Assembly (NCBI RefSeq): GCF_000220395.1
Contig: NW_004086143.1
Coordinates: 124,001-188,000, forward strand
Source of the DNA: Ichthyophthirius multifiliis
Taxonomy: Eukaryota; Ciliophora; Oligohymenophorea; Hymenostomatida
Reading direction: 5' to 3'
DNA length: 64,000 nucleotides
Positions 49,201 through 62,100 of the stretch are shown here, in pieces; position 1 is the first letter of the stretch, and every line of letters starts with the position of its first letter. Position numbers and translations under genes: made by a program. The notes below the pieces were generated by a model. It made no database searches, had not been told where the DNA came from, and saw only the letters and a program-made list of their open reading frames with translations.

Positions 49201-52200
49201 TTTATTTTTTTGTTTATTTTTTGGAGAAATTCGACAAAGGAAAATAATTGACAAATTTTTTTAATTAAAGGATTTTTTTGGAATTTTAATATGAGTTTAG
49301 TTTTTAGTTTTCTTCGCTTTTTATTTATTTATTTTAATCTGATTATTTTTTCATGGTTTTAGACATTATTATTTCATACAATGATAATATTTTTGAGATT
49401 TTAACGGCTATTTTAATAACTTTTTTATAGTATATGTGGAGTTTTTTGGATAAAAATGTCTTTTCATTTGATTAATTTTTGTTTGTTTTTCATATTTTTC
49501 CTTGGGTTTTGAATTTCCAGTCGTTTTTGGAAGATGTAAAGACTCTTTATGAGAAAATAAAGTCTTTTTAGGGCGTAAATATATATGAAAACATAGAAAA
49601 AGAGGCATTTTCATAAATTAAAATTTAACTTTTGGTGAATTCACTGAAGAAGCCAATTTTATATTAAAATTTGAGGAAAATAAAAGAGGAAGAAATTTAA
49701 AATAGTAATTTTTAGAATTAAAAAGGTGCTTTTTTTTTAGAAGAAATAGACTTTTGGAGGGAAATCCAACAAAACTAAAATGAAAGTCCAAATAATACAT
49801 AAAAAAATATTAAAAATAATAATAATGTTTTATATAAAAATACGGTAAATACAGGAGATAATAATGAGGAAATATACGAAATAGAAGAAAAAAGCGATAG
49901 TTTAAAATAAACAGAAAAATTAAAAAGCCCAAAAAGTGACAATGAAGGTTTTTTCGAAGTAAATGAATAAGTAAAAAAGCTTGAATAATAATTAAATAAT
50001 TCGAATTTTTCGAGCTTTTTAATAGAAGAAGATGGAGAATAGATTGAAGCAGAAAATATTGCAAAATAAATAAAGAATTTATACACTTATTATATATAGA
50101 ATAATATCCAGAAACATAAAATTTAAGAATTGGTGGATGTCACCGATAGTTAACATCCTTTAAAGATGATTTGTTTATTAAAATAAACACTGCATAAATT
50201 AAATGATGGTTTAAGGTTAATTAATTATTGCGCTTTTGAAAGAAATTAGTTTATAAAAGGATTATTTAATAAATATACTTAGATTGAAAATATATTAAAT
50301 TTGGAAAATAAAAATAACTTAAAAAGATTGCATTTACATAAGTTCTATAATGAAATTTAAAATTTGGATACTCTATTGATTAAATTTTATTAGGTTTTGA
50401 GAAAAATTAATAAAACCTCCTTATTTTTGTAGAACTTTTTTAAATATTAACCTTTTTGGAGAAAAATAAATAGTTTTTATATATAAGAGACTCCTTTAAT
50501 GGTTTAATCATTTAAAATACACTAAATTCATAAAGAAAATATAAAAATAATAAAGTCTTTTATTAAATAAATTATAACAGAAAATAATTAAAACGAAAAA
50601 ATGGTTTAATACACTCAAGAAGATATAAAGAAAGTTTTTTTATTTTTTCTTTAAATTAATTCTTATTTTTAATCCTCATAATAGACTTTTGATATATTTT
50701 TTTTCCTTTATATAGAAGAATTGGATAAAATACATGTTGAATATATGGAAAAATATAATTTTTTAGAATAAAAAATAAGCAGTTTTAAATAATTATATAC
50801 TGATTGCACACGTTTTTACGAGAAAGTATAAAAATAGATAATTTATTTAAATTTTTAGGCTTTTTCTTTACATTAGAATCTCCTATAAATAGAAGTTGGA
50901 GATGTTTTTTTAATTAAAAACTGCCTTTTTGAAATTTAAAAATTAGAAAAAAATACATTTACATTAAAAAATGCAATCGAGGATTAATCTAATTCTTATA
51001 TATAAATGATGGAAATAGCTAGGAATGAAAAAAATAATTATTATTAAGAAATCTAAAAAATTTAATGGCATTTTTTAGTATTGAAAAATTTATTTTTAAA
51101 ATTCTTTTAAATAAAAAATTTCAAAAATCAACTATTTTAAATGCTCAAAATTTAAAAGGAGAATTTTTAAGTCGAAAAAACATAGGTTTTTATTGAAAAT
51201 ATGAATAATTTTTATAAATTTAAGTTTTTTTTGGAAAAAATAAGTATAATAGCACCAAAAATATTAACTTTTTGGTTGTTTTTGGAAGGTTATTTGTTAA
51301 TATTTTATAAAAATTTAGAACATAATAACAAATTTATTTTAGAAAATTATAAAAACTTATCATTAATTGAAAAAGATATTGAAAATATTATTTAAGAGCT
51401 TAAAAATGTAAAAATATAAATGTAAAATAAATAAAATTTAAACTCTTCCAAAGATATTAAGAATTAATTAATAATTTTAGATGAAAAAGGAATTAAAAAA
51501 TTAAAATAATTCAGTTTTTATTCCAATTTATAATTTATTTCTTATAAAAAAATTTCAACAGTATTGAATAAAGCTTAAATTTTAAAAAATATAATTATTG
51601 ATTAATATAATAAGTAAATTAATTATAAATATATATATATATAAATAATATAAATATAGATATAAATTTTATTTCATATATGTATAAATATATTTATTTT
51701 TACATATATAATCTATAATTATATATATATTTATATATATATATATATTTTATACAGTAAAATTGGCTTATAATTAGTTTCTGAGAATTATTTATTATAA
51801 TTTATTGAAACTAATTAATTATTCTTTACAAAAGAACCTTTATTAGAATTATATATTTAAGAATTAGATATCTTATAAGAAATAAATGAGGATAAAAATT
51901 ATATTGATTAGATTTTGTTGACTGAAAATGCAAGAGAAATGAAGGAGATTTTAATAACTATATGTAAATATTAGAATAAAATTAATACTTTAAGAAATGG
52001 ACTCTAAGTACAAAATAAAGTATTTTAATATAAAAATAAAGAAGAGAAATAGAAAATAGAAAGTTAAATTTTAACAAAAGTATTTCCAGAATTCGAGAAG
52101 GATTTAAAAGATAAGAAATTTTTGAGAATCACCGAAATTATCTAAAAATATAAGGAAATAGTTAAAATAATTTTTGATATTTTTGAAGGAAAAAATAATA

Positions 52201-52758
52201 AATTATCCAAAAAAAATTCAGAAACTGATCTCTAAATATTAGCCTAATTATAAAACAAAGAAGAAGATGTAAAAATGCCATCTATTTTTTACAAACTGAA
52301 TACAAATGAAAGATAAATAATATTAAAAAATAATTAACTTTATAAAGATTTTAACATTTTAATTTAAAATAAAATTAAATAAAAAAATGACGACGTTATT
52401 TTAATTGCAAATGTAGGATAAGTATTAATGTAAATATTTGAATAAGGAAAAATAAATGAATAGGATATAAGATAAATAATATTAATAAATAAATTGGGAG
52501 GAAACAAAGAGATGAACATATATTTAATATAAATGAAAATTATATAAAATGTGTATTTGTGTTTAGAAAATATAATTTTTTTTGCCTAATTTTTTGAAAA
52601 TTATTAAGAAGAATTTACAAATTAAAAAATGAATAAAAATAATTGGAGTAATATTGAAACTGATTTTTTTTAGAATTTACAAAAAACAACAGAAAAAATT
52701 AAAAAAATTTAATTTAATCAATATATTTCTTAATAGTGTAAAGTAAATTAATATTAAA

Positions 52759-52798
<40 letters not shown>

Positions 52799-53568
52799 TT
52801 TTAATATATGTTTATTTATTATTTTATATATAGAATATTATTATTCTTTTAGCTTAGTCTATGTTAAATGTTTTTGAATTAATTAATAAAATTTGGAATA
52901 TTTATTATAATTTTTATAAATAATGGGATATTAAAAAATAATAATTTTAAAATAATATTATTCAAATATATGATGATGATTTTTCTTTAAAATACTAATA
53001 GATTTTGGACTTTTCTATAGATATTAATTTATAAATAAACTCTTTTTCTTCTAAAATAAATATTTAATTATAAAATTAAAATAATTATTTTCTCACAAAT
53101 TGGGTAAATAGTTTAGACCAAAACTTTTAGAATTAGTTTTACGAATTTTTCGGCTCTAAAGATTTTGATTTATTGTAATAAAAAAGTAAATAAATTAATA
53201 TATTGAGAAAATCTGAAATATAATGCTTTAAAAGAAATGTTTTGAGTTTAGAAGAGTTCCTTATTAAGAAAAATAATAAATAAATTATAATCGATAAAAT
53301 AAATTCTTTATTTTTATAATATATTTAAATAATAAATTGTCCAATTTTAAAACAAAAAAATGTTTAAAACTAGAAATTTATATATGATTTTATTTAAGAA
53401 ATGGAAGATATTTACTAATTATAAAATACATTAAATACTTTAAAAGTTTTTTTCGAAAATGTGAATGAATATGACAAAAAATAAATTTCTTAATTTAAAA
53501 ATTCTCTGTTAAAAGCAAAGAAAAATAATTTAATAAATTATTTTATTTAATATATAAATTAATATTGA
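45974..53568 (+). CDS. Giant orphan protein (roughly 2,000 aa or more) with acidic N-terminus
   Basis: The ATG at 45974 starts MIYKKSIYGNQQ, and the last frame ends at TGA 53566-53568. Residues about 75-140 are almost only Glu and Asp (46190-46350). Exon 1 (45974-46864, 297 codons) joins in phase to exon 2 (47002-47145), then to one from 47197 that begins VKQWERIWLEYVLSKMEF. A long, nearly uninterrupted frame follows from about 47800 to 51612 with many aromatic and aliphatic helices (for example VFYKLAEKICLYI and PKILTFWLFLEGYLLIFY). More exons follow at about 51770-52740 and 52830-53568, and introns there are TA-rich. I recognise no domain. The pattern looks like a large helical-solenoid or coiled protein. 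Two adjacent genes cannot be excluded between 47 and 48 kb. The Lys-rich plus-strand and Leu-rich minus-strand ORFs at 46.1-46.4 kb are shadows of the acidic tract. Confidence 0.6.
46190..46355 (+). repeat. Purine-only GAA/GAG/GAT tract coding poly-Glu/Asp
   Basis: About 165 bp of nearly pure purine on the plus strand (GAA, GAG and GAT triplets) encodes an unbroken acidic run in the giant orphan. It is the least AT-rich stretch of this size in the area and could expand or contract by slippage. Confidence 0.85.
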
Positions 53569-53632
53569 ACAAAAAACAAAAAAAAAACAAATTATATATT
53601 AATTTTTATACAAATAATTTTTTTGTCTCAAA

Positions 53633-54561
53633 ATGGATAATTATAATTTAATAGAAGAAGGATATTAAAAAAATAATTAATAATTTGATTATTTATAAGT
53701 GCATTAAAAATATAAATATTATAAAAAAAAGATTAAAACAAATCTAGTTCATCTTAAGATAGCCTTTTTTCATCTACATCTTCAGAAGATTTTCAAATGA
53801 AAGAAAGCATAAAATATAATCTAAATATATTCGAGAAGCTAAAACCGAAATAAAATACATAATATATGATGTAAAATGAGAAAAATTAATAACTTCTATA
53901 TGCAAAATATGATAAATAAAATCTTAATTGGGATATATATTCATCTTAAGAGCCTAAAGTAATACCTCTTTTTACATTACATATGTTAAAATCACAAAAT
54001 GAATTCGTTTTATGGAATAATACATGTCAAAAATGCTATAAAAAGCCTTATTGTTTACCATTTACGACTAAAAGATAGTAATTATTATATATAAAACACA
54101 CTTTGATTTAAAAAAATATCCCTAAACTAACAAATTTACACTTTTTAGATATTGTAATACCAAAAATAAATGATAAAATAGATGTAATATGTCCCTTTAC
54201 ATAATGTAAAAATTTAAAAACATGTCCATATTATTTCAATAACGCTGATTTTTCATTTTTTAATATGGAAAATTAAAAATAAAATGAATATATTTTTATA
54301 AGGACAAAACTACCAGATTGGAATGAAAATATATAAGCATTTGTAATAAATTCAGGAGGAAGAATTAGTTAAGCTTCCAAAAAGAATTTTTAATTAATAA
54401 AAGAAGATAAAAATGAAAATGTAGAAGAAAATGACTATATCTATGTGCTATAAATGGGAAAAATATCATAAAATTAATACGTTTTAGATTTTATATACCC
54501 TTTTACTTTTGTTTAGACTTTTGCAATAGGATTAAGTACTTTTAATTGGAAGTAGAAATGA
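53633..54561 (+). CDS. Tubby-like protein
   Basis: The C-terminal two thirds follow the Tubby domain, an eight-to-twelve-strand barrel around a central helix that binds phosphoinositides. In TULP3 and Tubby this domain delivers membrane proteins to cilia. Visible blocks are RTKLPDWNENIQAFVIN, GGRISQASKKNFQL, YIYVLQMGKISQNQ, and the signature C-terminus YVLDFIYPFTFVQTFAIG followed by LSTFNWK and TGA (54559-54561). Compare the canonical F-x-x-DF-YPL-x-x-LQAFAI-x-LSSFD. A Cys-rich insert (CPFTQCKNLKTCPYYF) is unusual for the family. The ATG at 53633 (MDNYNLIEEGYQKN) is one frame off the main body, with the break in an A-run near 53725; no GT...AG pair restores frame. The next in-frame ATG is at 53797. 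It lies 65 bp after the giant orphan and 205 bp before the AK8 gene. Confidence 0.83.
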
Positions 54562-54574
54562 TAAATTAAATTTG

Positions 54575-54622
<48 letters not shown>

Positions 54623-54766
54623 CAATCATAACATTTATTTGTTTATATTTCTAATTTTTTTTATTATATTTTCATTTCAAAATAAAACTTTTTTTGAAAA
54701 AAGTTAATAATTATTTATTTTTTAAAAACTGTTTTTTTTTAATTTTATATTTAATATAATTATAAA

Positions 54767-55479
54767 ATGGATCGAATTTAAAAAGTTAACTATTTAAAAG
54801 ATGTTGAAACATATTTAGAAAGTCATAAAGTATATTCTATTTTCGAAAATTTATTAAAAGACTTGATTATTAGTTAACCTGAAAAGCCTATTGACTATTT
54901 AATTAATAAAATTCAAGAGCCTAAATGTAAGAAATAATTTTAATTAAATATTTTTTAATAAAATAAAACAGTAAAAAAAGTATTTTTGGTTGGTCCTCCA
55001 GGCTCTAGAACTTCCGAATTGGCCTCTTAATTAGCGAATGAATATAAATTTGCATGCATAAGCATAGGAGAGATATTAAAAAAATAGATTTCCATGAAGA
55101 ATATTTATGGGTAAGAAATTGAGAAATCTTTTTAATAATTATCTTATGTAAAAGATGATATTATTATTTAATTAGTAAAATAAGAAATCGAATAATTGGA
55201 AAGCAATAAATAAAACTATTTTTTGGAAGGTTTCCCTAAGACTAGAGTTTAAGCTATTGCTTTATAAAAGGCAGGTATTATTCCGGATACATTTATTATT
55301 ATAAATAAAGATGATAATAATATTAAAAAGTCTTGTTAGTAATTTTTTTATTATTATATTTTATTTTTTATTTTTAAAAAAGAGAGAAAATTTGTTAAAA
55401 TAAAGATGGTTTTTTTTCAAATTAAATAATTGAAAACAAAAATAAAAATTCTTAAAATTATGCTTTGGAATATTAATTG

Positions 55480-55534
<55 letters not shown>

Positions 55535-56408
55535 TCTCTATATATATATATTAAAAGAAATATTAAACATGTTAAATAAATGTATGATAAATTTTATTTT
55601 GAAGTTGATGCAAACGGAAATGTTTCAGATTAATAAATATTAGAAGATATGGCAGTATTTAAAAATAAAAAAATAATATATAATAAAAATAAAAGCATTT
55701 GATGTAATTCAAAATAAATCCAAAATCCCCTAAAAGAGTTGCCAAAATTATTGTTACAGGTCCTCCAGGTAATCTTATATAAAATAAACCAAAAAAATTA
55801 TAAATAAAAAAGGTTCCGGAAGAACAAAATTGTCTAAAAATTTGGCAAAAAAGTATGGATTAGTATATATATCAACAACTGAATTGATAAGCAATTAAGT
55901 AAATTTAAAAACTGAAGTGGGAAAAGTATGTATGTAAATTGTAAGTTAGGGAGATTGTGTTCCTGATGAAATAATAAATGGTTTAATTGATAATAGAATA
56001 AAATAGACAGATTGCCATTTATAAGGATTTGTATTGGATGGATTTCCTAAAAACATAGTATAGTTATTAAGTTTGCAAGACCTTTAGATAGTTCCTACTT
56101 TGATTGTCGAATTAGAATTATCAGATGATATTGTTTTGTAAAGATTTAAAGAAAAAAAAGTTGATCCTGAGTCTGGTATAGTTTATGATAGATTAAATCC
56201 TACAAATGATCCTTAAATAACTAAGAGACTTTTATAAAATCCAAATGAATAAAATCATATTATTAATAAAAGATTGAGAATATGGAAAGAAAATTAAAAG
56301 CATTTTCATTAGCATTATAATCATTTAATTTTCAAAACTTCAGGAAACTTAACTCCTAAGAATATATTGGAAAAAGTTAGTTTTCATTTGGAAAATTATG
56401 AAAATTGA
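54767..56408 (+). CDS. AK8: Adenylate kinase 8-like protein with two degenerate kinase domains
   Basis: The ATG at 54767 starts MDRIQKVNYLKDVETYLESH. The N-terminal helix VYSIFENLLKDLIISQPEKPIDYL matches the AK8 leader (I-F-x-x-LL-x-x-L-x-x-QP-x-x-PI-x-F). The first nucleotide domain has VFLVGPPGSRTSELASQL, ISIGEILKKQI and YFLEGFPKTRVQAIALQ. The second has IIVTGPPGSGRTKLSKNL, LVYISTTELIS, GFVLDGFPKNIVQLLSLQ and RFKEKKVDPESGIVY. It ends at TGA 56406-56408. In AK8 the paired domains serve ATP/AMP balance in cilia. Both P-loops lack the invariant Lys here. Introns lie at about 54929-54971, 55337 to about 55570 (with a TA run) and inside the second P-loop Gly codon (about 55770-55810). The central part is only partly resolved. 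Confidence 0.85.
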
Positions 56409-56549
56409 AAGAAAAATAATTTTTATATATATATAAATATATATATAATTATTATATTTTAAATAAAAATAACATGAGAATATATAAATATAAAATAAAA
56501 TTGATAAATTTTTAATAAATCATTTGAATTATTTATTAAAACTTAAAAA

Positions 56550-56879
56550 ATGGATTAATTGTGGAATAACTTTAAATATGTTATTTAAAATTTTAAAGTC
56601 GTTGATCATGATTTCGATTGCAGAATTCCTTATAATAGATTCCTTAGGTCTATTAGGCCTATAATATTGGCATTTTCTGCATTAACATTATCTTAAATAT
56701 TTATTAATGATAATAATATTTATTTATAAAAAAAATATAAAAAAAGCAAATATTTTAAAGAAGACCCAATAAATGAATTTGTTAGAAGATAAAGAATAAA
56801 ATTTGCACCTTTTTATTTTAATTATTATGATTTAAATTTGATAAATTAAATTTAATAAAAAAATGATATTGAAAAATGA
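56550..56879 (+). CDS. Small protein with one hydrophobic segment, unknown function, 109 aa
   Basis: A single intronless frame runs from ATG 56550 to TGA 56877-56879. It starts MDQLWNNFKYVIQNFKVV. Residues about 38-52 (PIILAFSALTLSQIF) form one hydrophobic segment after an Arg-rich stretch (YNRFLRSIRP), so it may be a small membrane protein, for example of the mitochondrion. The C-terminal half is basic and aromatic (KYFKEDPINEFVRRQRIKF). I do not recognise the family. The charge pattern and base composition support real coding. Confidence 0.6.
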
Positions 56880-57479
56880 ACTTTTTTATTTTATTTTTTT
56901 AATAATGAATATAAAAATATATATATTTTTTATTATTATTAAATAAAAATAATTAATTATATAAATTTTTATTTGTAAAATTATATAAATTTTCTTTTGT
57001 TATATAATAAATAATATGATATGTTTTTATGAAAGTATTTTTATTAATTTTTTTTATTATTTTATTGTTTTCAAATTAAGAATAAATATTAGTATAGATT
57101 TATTTATTTAAAGAAATACTTCTTTAGATTTATTCTTCAATAGAATATTTTCAGTTTTAATTATTTTAAAATTTATTTTCCTTTTAAACATAACTATGAA
57201 AATAATTTCACTCTTAAATACTTTTAAAAACAAACTTTTATTTAATATGAAATTTTATTCTCGTTTATATTGTTTTATATTTAAAAATTACTTATATAAA
57301 ATAATAATTAGTAATTTAAAAAATATTAAAAATTTTTGAATAAAAACTAATTTAAGTTTATTTAATCCGACTTATTATGATAAATATTTTAAATATGTTG
57401 GTTTATACCATTTTTTAATTTATTTTTAAAAAATAAATAATTTTTTTATATAAAATTAACAAGAACATATAATAATTAA

Positions 57480-57528
<49 letters not shown>

Positions 57529-59009
57529 TTATTTAGTGCTCATTAGTCATAATATTATTGATTAAAAAATTATTATGATATATTATTAAAAGTAAACATG
57601 ATTAAAATTGAATTTATTTATTATATTATTTTTAAAAAAATAGCTTTAGAAAATGATAGATTTAATAGAAATAATAAAATGAAAATATATTAAAAGTATG
57701 TTAAAAAAAGATGTAATAATAAATAAATAATAAAATATATAAAAAGAATTATAAAAAAAAAATGTATATATTAATTCCGTAGGAATAAAAAAATAAAAAA
57801 TAAAATATTATATAAAAAAATATAAAAATATATTTATATTTATATTTATATATATATATAATATATTATATTTTTTTTATATAGATATTTTTTATGTATA
57901 TTTCTTATTACTTTTTTACATATATATATATTATAACTTAACATAACTAATGATTATGATTATTAATAATTTTTAACATTATTTTTATAGCATTTATCAG
58001 TTCTATATTTTCTTATTAAAATTTAAAATATATTCTTTTAATTTATTTATAAAAACAGGCTGACTAAACATAACTTTGTTTTTTCATTATAAATAATCAA
58101 TTATTTTATTTATAACAATTTTTTCATATATTTCTATAATTTTAATCATAATAAATTTTTTAATTATATAAATTTATATTTTAAAATTAGTTAATATTAG
58201 ATTTATTTTTTAATATTTAATCATAAATTTATTATTTAATTTTTTTTTTTTAAATTATAGTTATGATATTATGTTATGGTTTAAACATAATTTTTTGCTT
58301 AAAAATAGATGTTAAAATAAATGATTTATATGATTTTAAATTAAAAAAAATATTTATTCATAACATTTGAAGAAAAAATATAATGAATACATAAAAAAAA
58401 AAATTATGTAATGAATTAAAATTCAAAATATAAGCTTAATATTTTTTTTTTCTAAATATAAAAATATTCCATATTTTATTATATAAAAAACCCTATTATA
58501 AAGTATTCATTAAAATAATTTTGCTATTTATTATTATTTGATTCAATACATATTTATATTAAATAATTATATTTATATAAACTAATTTTAATTAATTATA
58601 ATATAAGATATTAAATTAATCTTTAAAATAATAATTATATATATATTATTTTTTGATATATTACTATAAATAATATTTATATAAAAATTTAATAAAACAA
58701 ACTAATAAATTATATAAAACAATTTTTTAAATAAATTTAAAGCTTTCAAAATAATATAAAATTAATAAAAAATTTGAATTAAAAAAAATTTATTGACTTT
58801 TTCTCATATTTAAAAAATAACAAAAAATTTTATTTTTTTATATTTTTATTTTTTACTTAAATAAAAAGAAAATTTATTTTAAAAAATAAAGCAAATTAAT
58901 TTTTGACTTTTATAATTTTAAAGTATTAATTTATTAAAAAATTATTTATATTTATATTAAAAATATAAAAATATTTATCATATTTTCATTATCTTTATTT
59001 ATACTTAAA
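56880..59009. other. Long AT-rich intergenic region between convergent genes
   Basis: About 2.1 kb, almost only A/T, with a TA run at 57485-57524. No conserved peptide or structural RNA was seen. It holds the 3' ends of a plus-strand gene and a minus-strand gene. Confidence 0.55.
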
Positions 59010-60348
59010 TCAAAATATTAAATCTCCAACGTTTTCTTCTTATTATTAATTATTTTCTTATTATTAATTTTCTTACTTTGCTTCATTTTTGATTAATAAT
59101 TAAGGAACTTTAAGTTTTTTAATTTTCTTAGGTATCTAATAAAAAATAAAATTAAGCAAAAACAAAATTAATAAAAAAATAACATTTGGTGGATATAAAT
59201 TAGTCATAGTCGCTTTAACTGCAAGTTTATTGAATTCTTCTTAATCTCCTTCTTAATAAGTTTTTATAAGCTAATATTAAAACATAATATTTTTTATTTA
59301 TATTATATTTACTTAACAACTCAATTAATATTAATTAGTAGAAAAATATCCTGGTATTCTAAATAAAAAAATAAACAAAAAAATACATTAAATATTTTAT
59401 ATAAAAATACTCAGAAGGTAATGAGTCTAATTCTTATTCAGCTCTAATTATTTCTTATTAAAGTAAGCAAAGTGCAATAATGCATAATCCCCATTGTTCT
59501 GATTAATATTTTTATTTATCATTATTTTTTTATTTTTATATTTCTAATTTTAAAAATTATATCGCCTTTTCATATCTTTTTTAAAATAAAAAAAATATTT
59601 TTTTTATATAAATTGTATTTTACTTATCATATTCAACTAATAATTCAACATAATATTCAAATACTTGATTTCTTTCGTAAACTTTTCCTGATTCTTCTGC
59701 AATTTCGAGACATTTATTTATTGATTCTAAAGCTAAGTCTATTTTTTAATTCTAAACTAAATACTTACAGTATTTCATTTAAAGTTTTACAGCTTCTGTA
59801 AAAGAATCACAAATTTTAAAATATTATATAGCCTTTTTATTTATAATTAAAATAATAATTAATATAAATATATTTACTTATTCACAGATTGCATTTATTT
59901 ATTCATAGTCTTGTTTTTTTAATTATCCATCATTATATTTGCTATTTCTTAATAATTTCTTGCAGTTCCCCACACTCTAATATAAAATTATATTAATAAT
60001 AGGTTTTATATATTTTATTTTCTACTCATTGAGCTTTTCATTACATTCTATACATTTATTTAAACCTTAAATTGCTTAGTCCCAAGCCTTACAAGCTTTA
60101 TATTATTTTACTATTTAAATTTTTTTATTCTTACATAATTTTTAATATTTAAATATATATTACCTGAATCTTCAAAGTAAGAAACTGCCGAGTTATGATC
60201 TTTACTCCATTTGAAAATTCCAGTTTTTAATCTTTTTTTATATTTATTAAAATTTTTTTTGAACTAGATAAATTTCATTTTTTTACTCGTCTTAGCCTTT
60301 TTTATATAATTTATCAGCTTATTATATACTATTAGGTTAATTATCCAT
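59010..60348 (-). CDS. NAPG: Gamma-SNAP (soluble NSF attachment protein, gamma)
   Basis: SNAPs link NSF to SNARE complexes so that the ATPase can take them apart after membrane fusion. The ATG at 60348 starts MDNQPNSIQQADKLYKKG; TGA lies at 59012-59010. Near the N-terminus KTGIFKWSKDHNSAVSYF matches the gamma-SNAP signature (KTSFFKWKPDYDSAASEY). Then come TPR-like helices in several small exons. The C-terminal part has IPGYF, then LIKTYQEGDQEEFNKLAV (compare the LLQGYDQQDEDQV block), and IPKKIKKLKVPQLLIKN, matching the SLKVP end. A Gln/Glu-rich tail ends ENVGDLIF. The order of motifs favours gamma over alpha/beta SNAP. At least seven short introns interrupt it and not all junctions are fixed. 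The plus-strand ORF at 59613-59801 is a shadow. Confidence 0.82.
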
Positions 60349-62100
60349 ATTTTATAGGTTTATTAAAAAATATATTATTAATTATAATATTTTATTATAT
60401 CATGTATTTATAAATATAAATTTTCACAAAAGTGTATATTTTTTTACTTTTAAATTAATAATTAGTAAGTAAAAAAAAAAAAATCAATAATTTTTATATC
60501 TTATAAAATGTAAAAAAAAAAAACTCAAATATATTTTATTAAAAATAAATTGAATACAAACATTTATCTTCCTTAAAAAATATCTTTAATTTATTTTTAC
60601 TAATAGAAAATATTATATAAAACTGAAATTAAATTTTAAATTCATAAAGCATTAAAACAAGATATAACTATTATTTGGCATTAAAATTTTATATGAATAC
60701 AGTATATTGTAAATATTTATTAGGCAGATAAAAAATAAATTAAAATATTTTAGAAATATTAAATTAATATAATTTATCAACAATAATATAAAGTTACAGG
60801 CATTTATTATAAAAAGTTAAGCAGTAAAAAAATTTGAAGACATAAATTTAAAAATAAAGCATTTAAAATTGAAATAAAAAAATAAAAGTATTGAATATGT
60901 AATCAAAACATTATAATTAATTTACTTACTAAAACAGTACATGAGCTAAAATAATATAATTATATATAAATAAAATTTATATACATATATATATGATATA
61001 AAAATTTATATATATATTTATTTCTATAAATATACATATATATTTATATTATTATTATTAAAATATATTTTATTTATTTATTTATTTTATAAAATTTTTT
61101 TTTATCTTTATATTTTTAATATTATTATATTTTTATTTTTATTTATATAAGAATATCCGATTATATTATCTTTAAATAAATGTTAATATTTTTTTAAAAT
61201 TATCTTTTTTTTATAATAATTACTTTAGTTTTTATTTGCTTTATTTATTTAAATACATTATTTATAATTTCTTCATATTCAATAATATTTTTTTAACATT
61301 ATTTATTATTTTTTTTAGTATTATTTTATATATTTAAAAATATTCTGAATTTTTTAATAACTTGTATAAATTTTAATTTATTAAAAATATTAATTATTTT
61401 TTTAATTCTTTTATATTTTATTTTTGATACTATTTAATTATATTTATATTTTTTATTGAATTTTTTTTTTATTAAACTATTAAATAAAATTTAATTTCTA
61501 ATTTTTTTAAATAAAAATTGTATATTATAATCTTAATATATATTTTTTTTATGTATAAACATTTAACTAAATATTAGAAAGTTTTTAAAAGCTAATATAA
61601 TAATATAATAAGTGATATAATTTTAAAAGTAATAACAGAACGAATGTATTATCATTATATAAATATATTAAATAAAGATGATTAAAATTTAGTAAAATAA
61701 AGATTTATTTTAAATAATTAGAAATGTATATTTAATGAGAATTGTATACTAAAATAAAAAATTTAATATATAAAAACAACTAAAATCTTTTAAAATTAAA
61801 TAAATTTCATATAATTTTTTTTATATATAAAATATATATAATCTTACAATTAAGAAATATTTATTCCTTTAATATATCTTTATTTTAATATTTATAGCAA
61901 AAGTTCCAATTATTAAAGAACTATTTAAATATTTTTAATATAAATTTGATTATTATTTAATTAATTTCTTAAGTTTTAATATTGAATCTAAATTTCTCCA
62001 AAAAGTAAATTAATCTTAAAAATAATTGACAAACTTTTGCACAAATACTAATTAAATAATTTCCATCCTATTAAAAATAAATACTGTTATCACTTAAGCA
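60349..62100. other. AT-rich intergenic region
   Basis: About 1.75 kb with TA and AATA repeats (for example 60960-61040). No conserved coding or RNA gene was seen. It lies upstream of two divergently placed genes. Confidence 0.55.

Noticed and set aside
51200-51612. Dynein heavy-chain linker in the giant orphan
   Set aside because: Only a loose helix pattern is shared. No P-loop or AAA+ modules follow within the gene.
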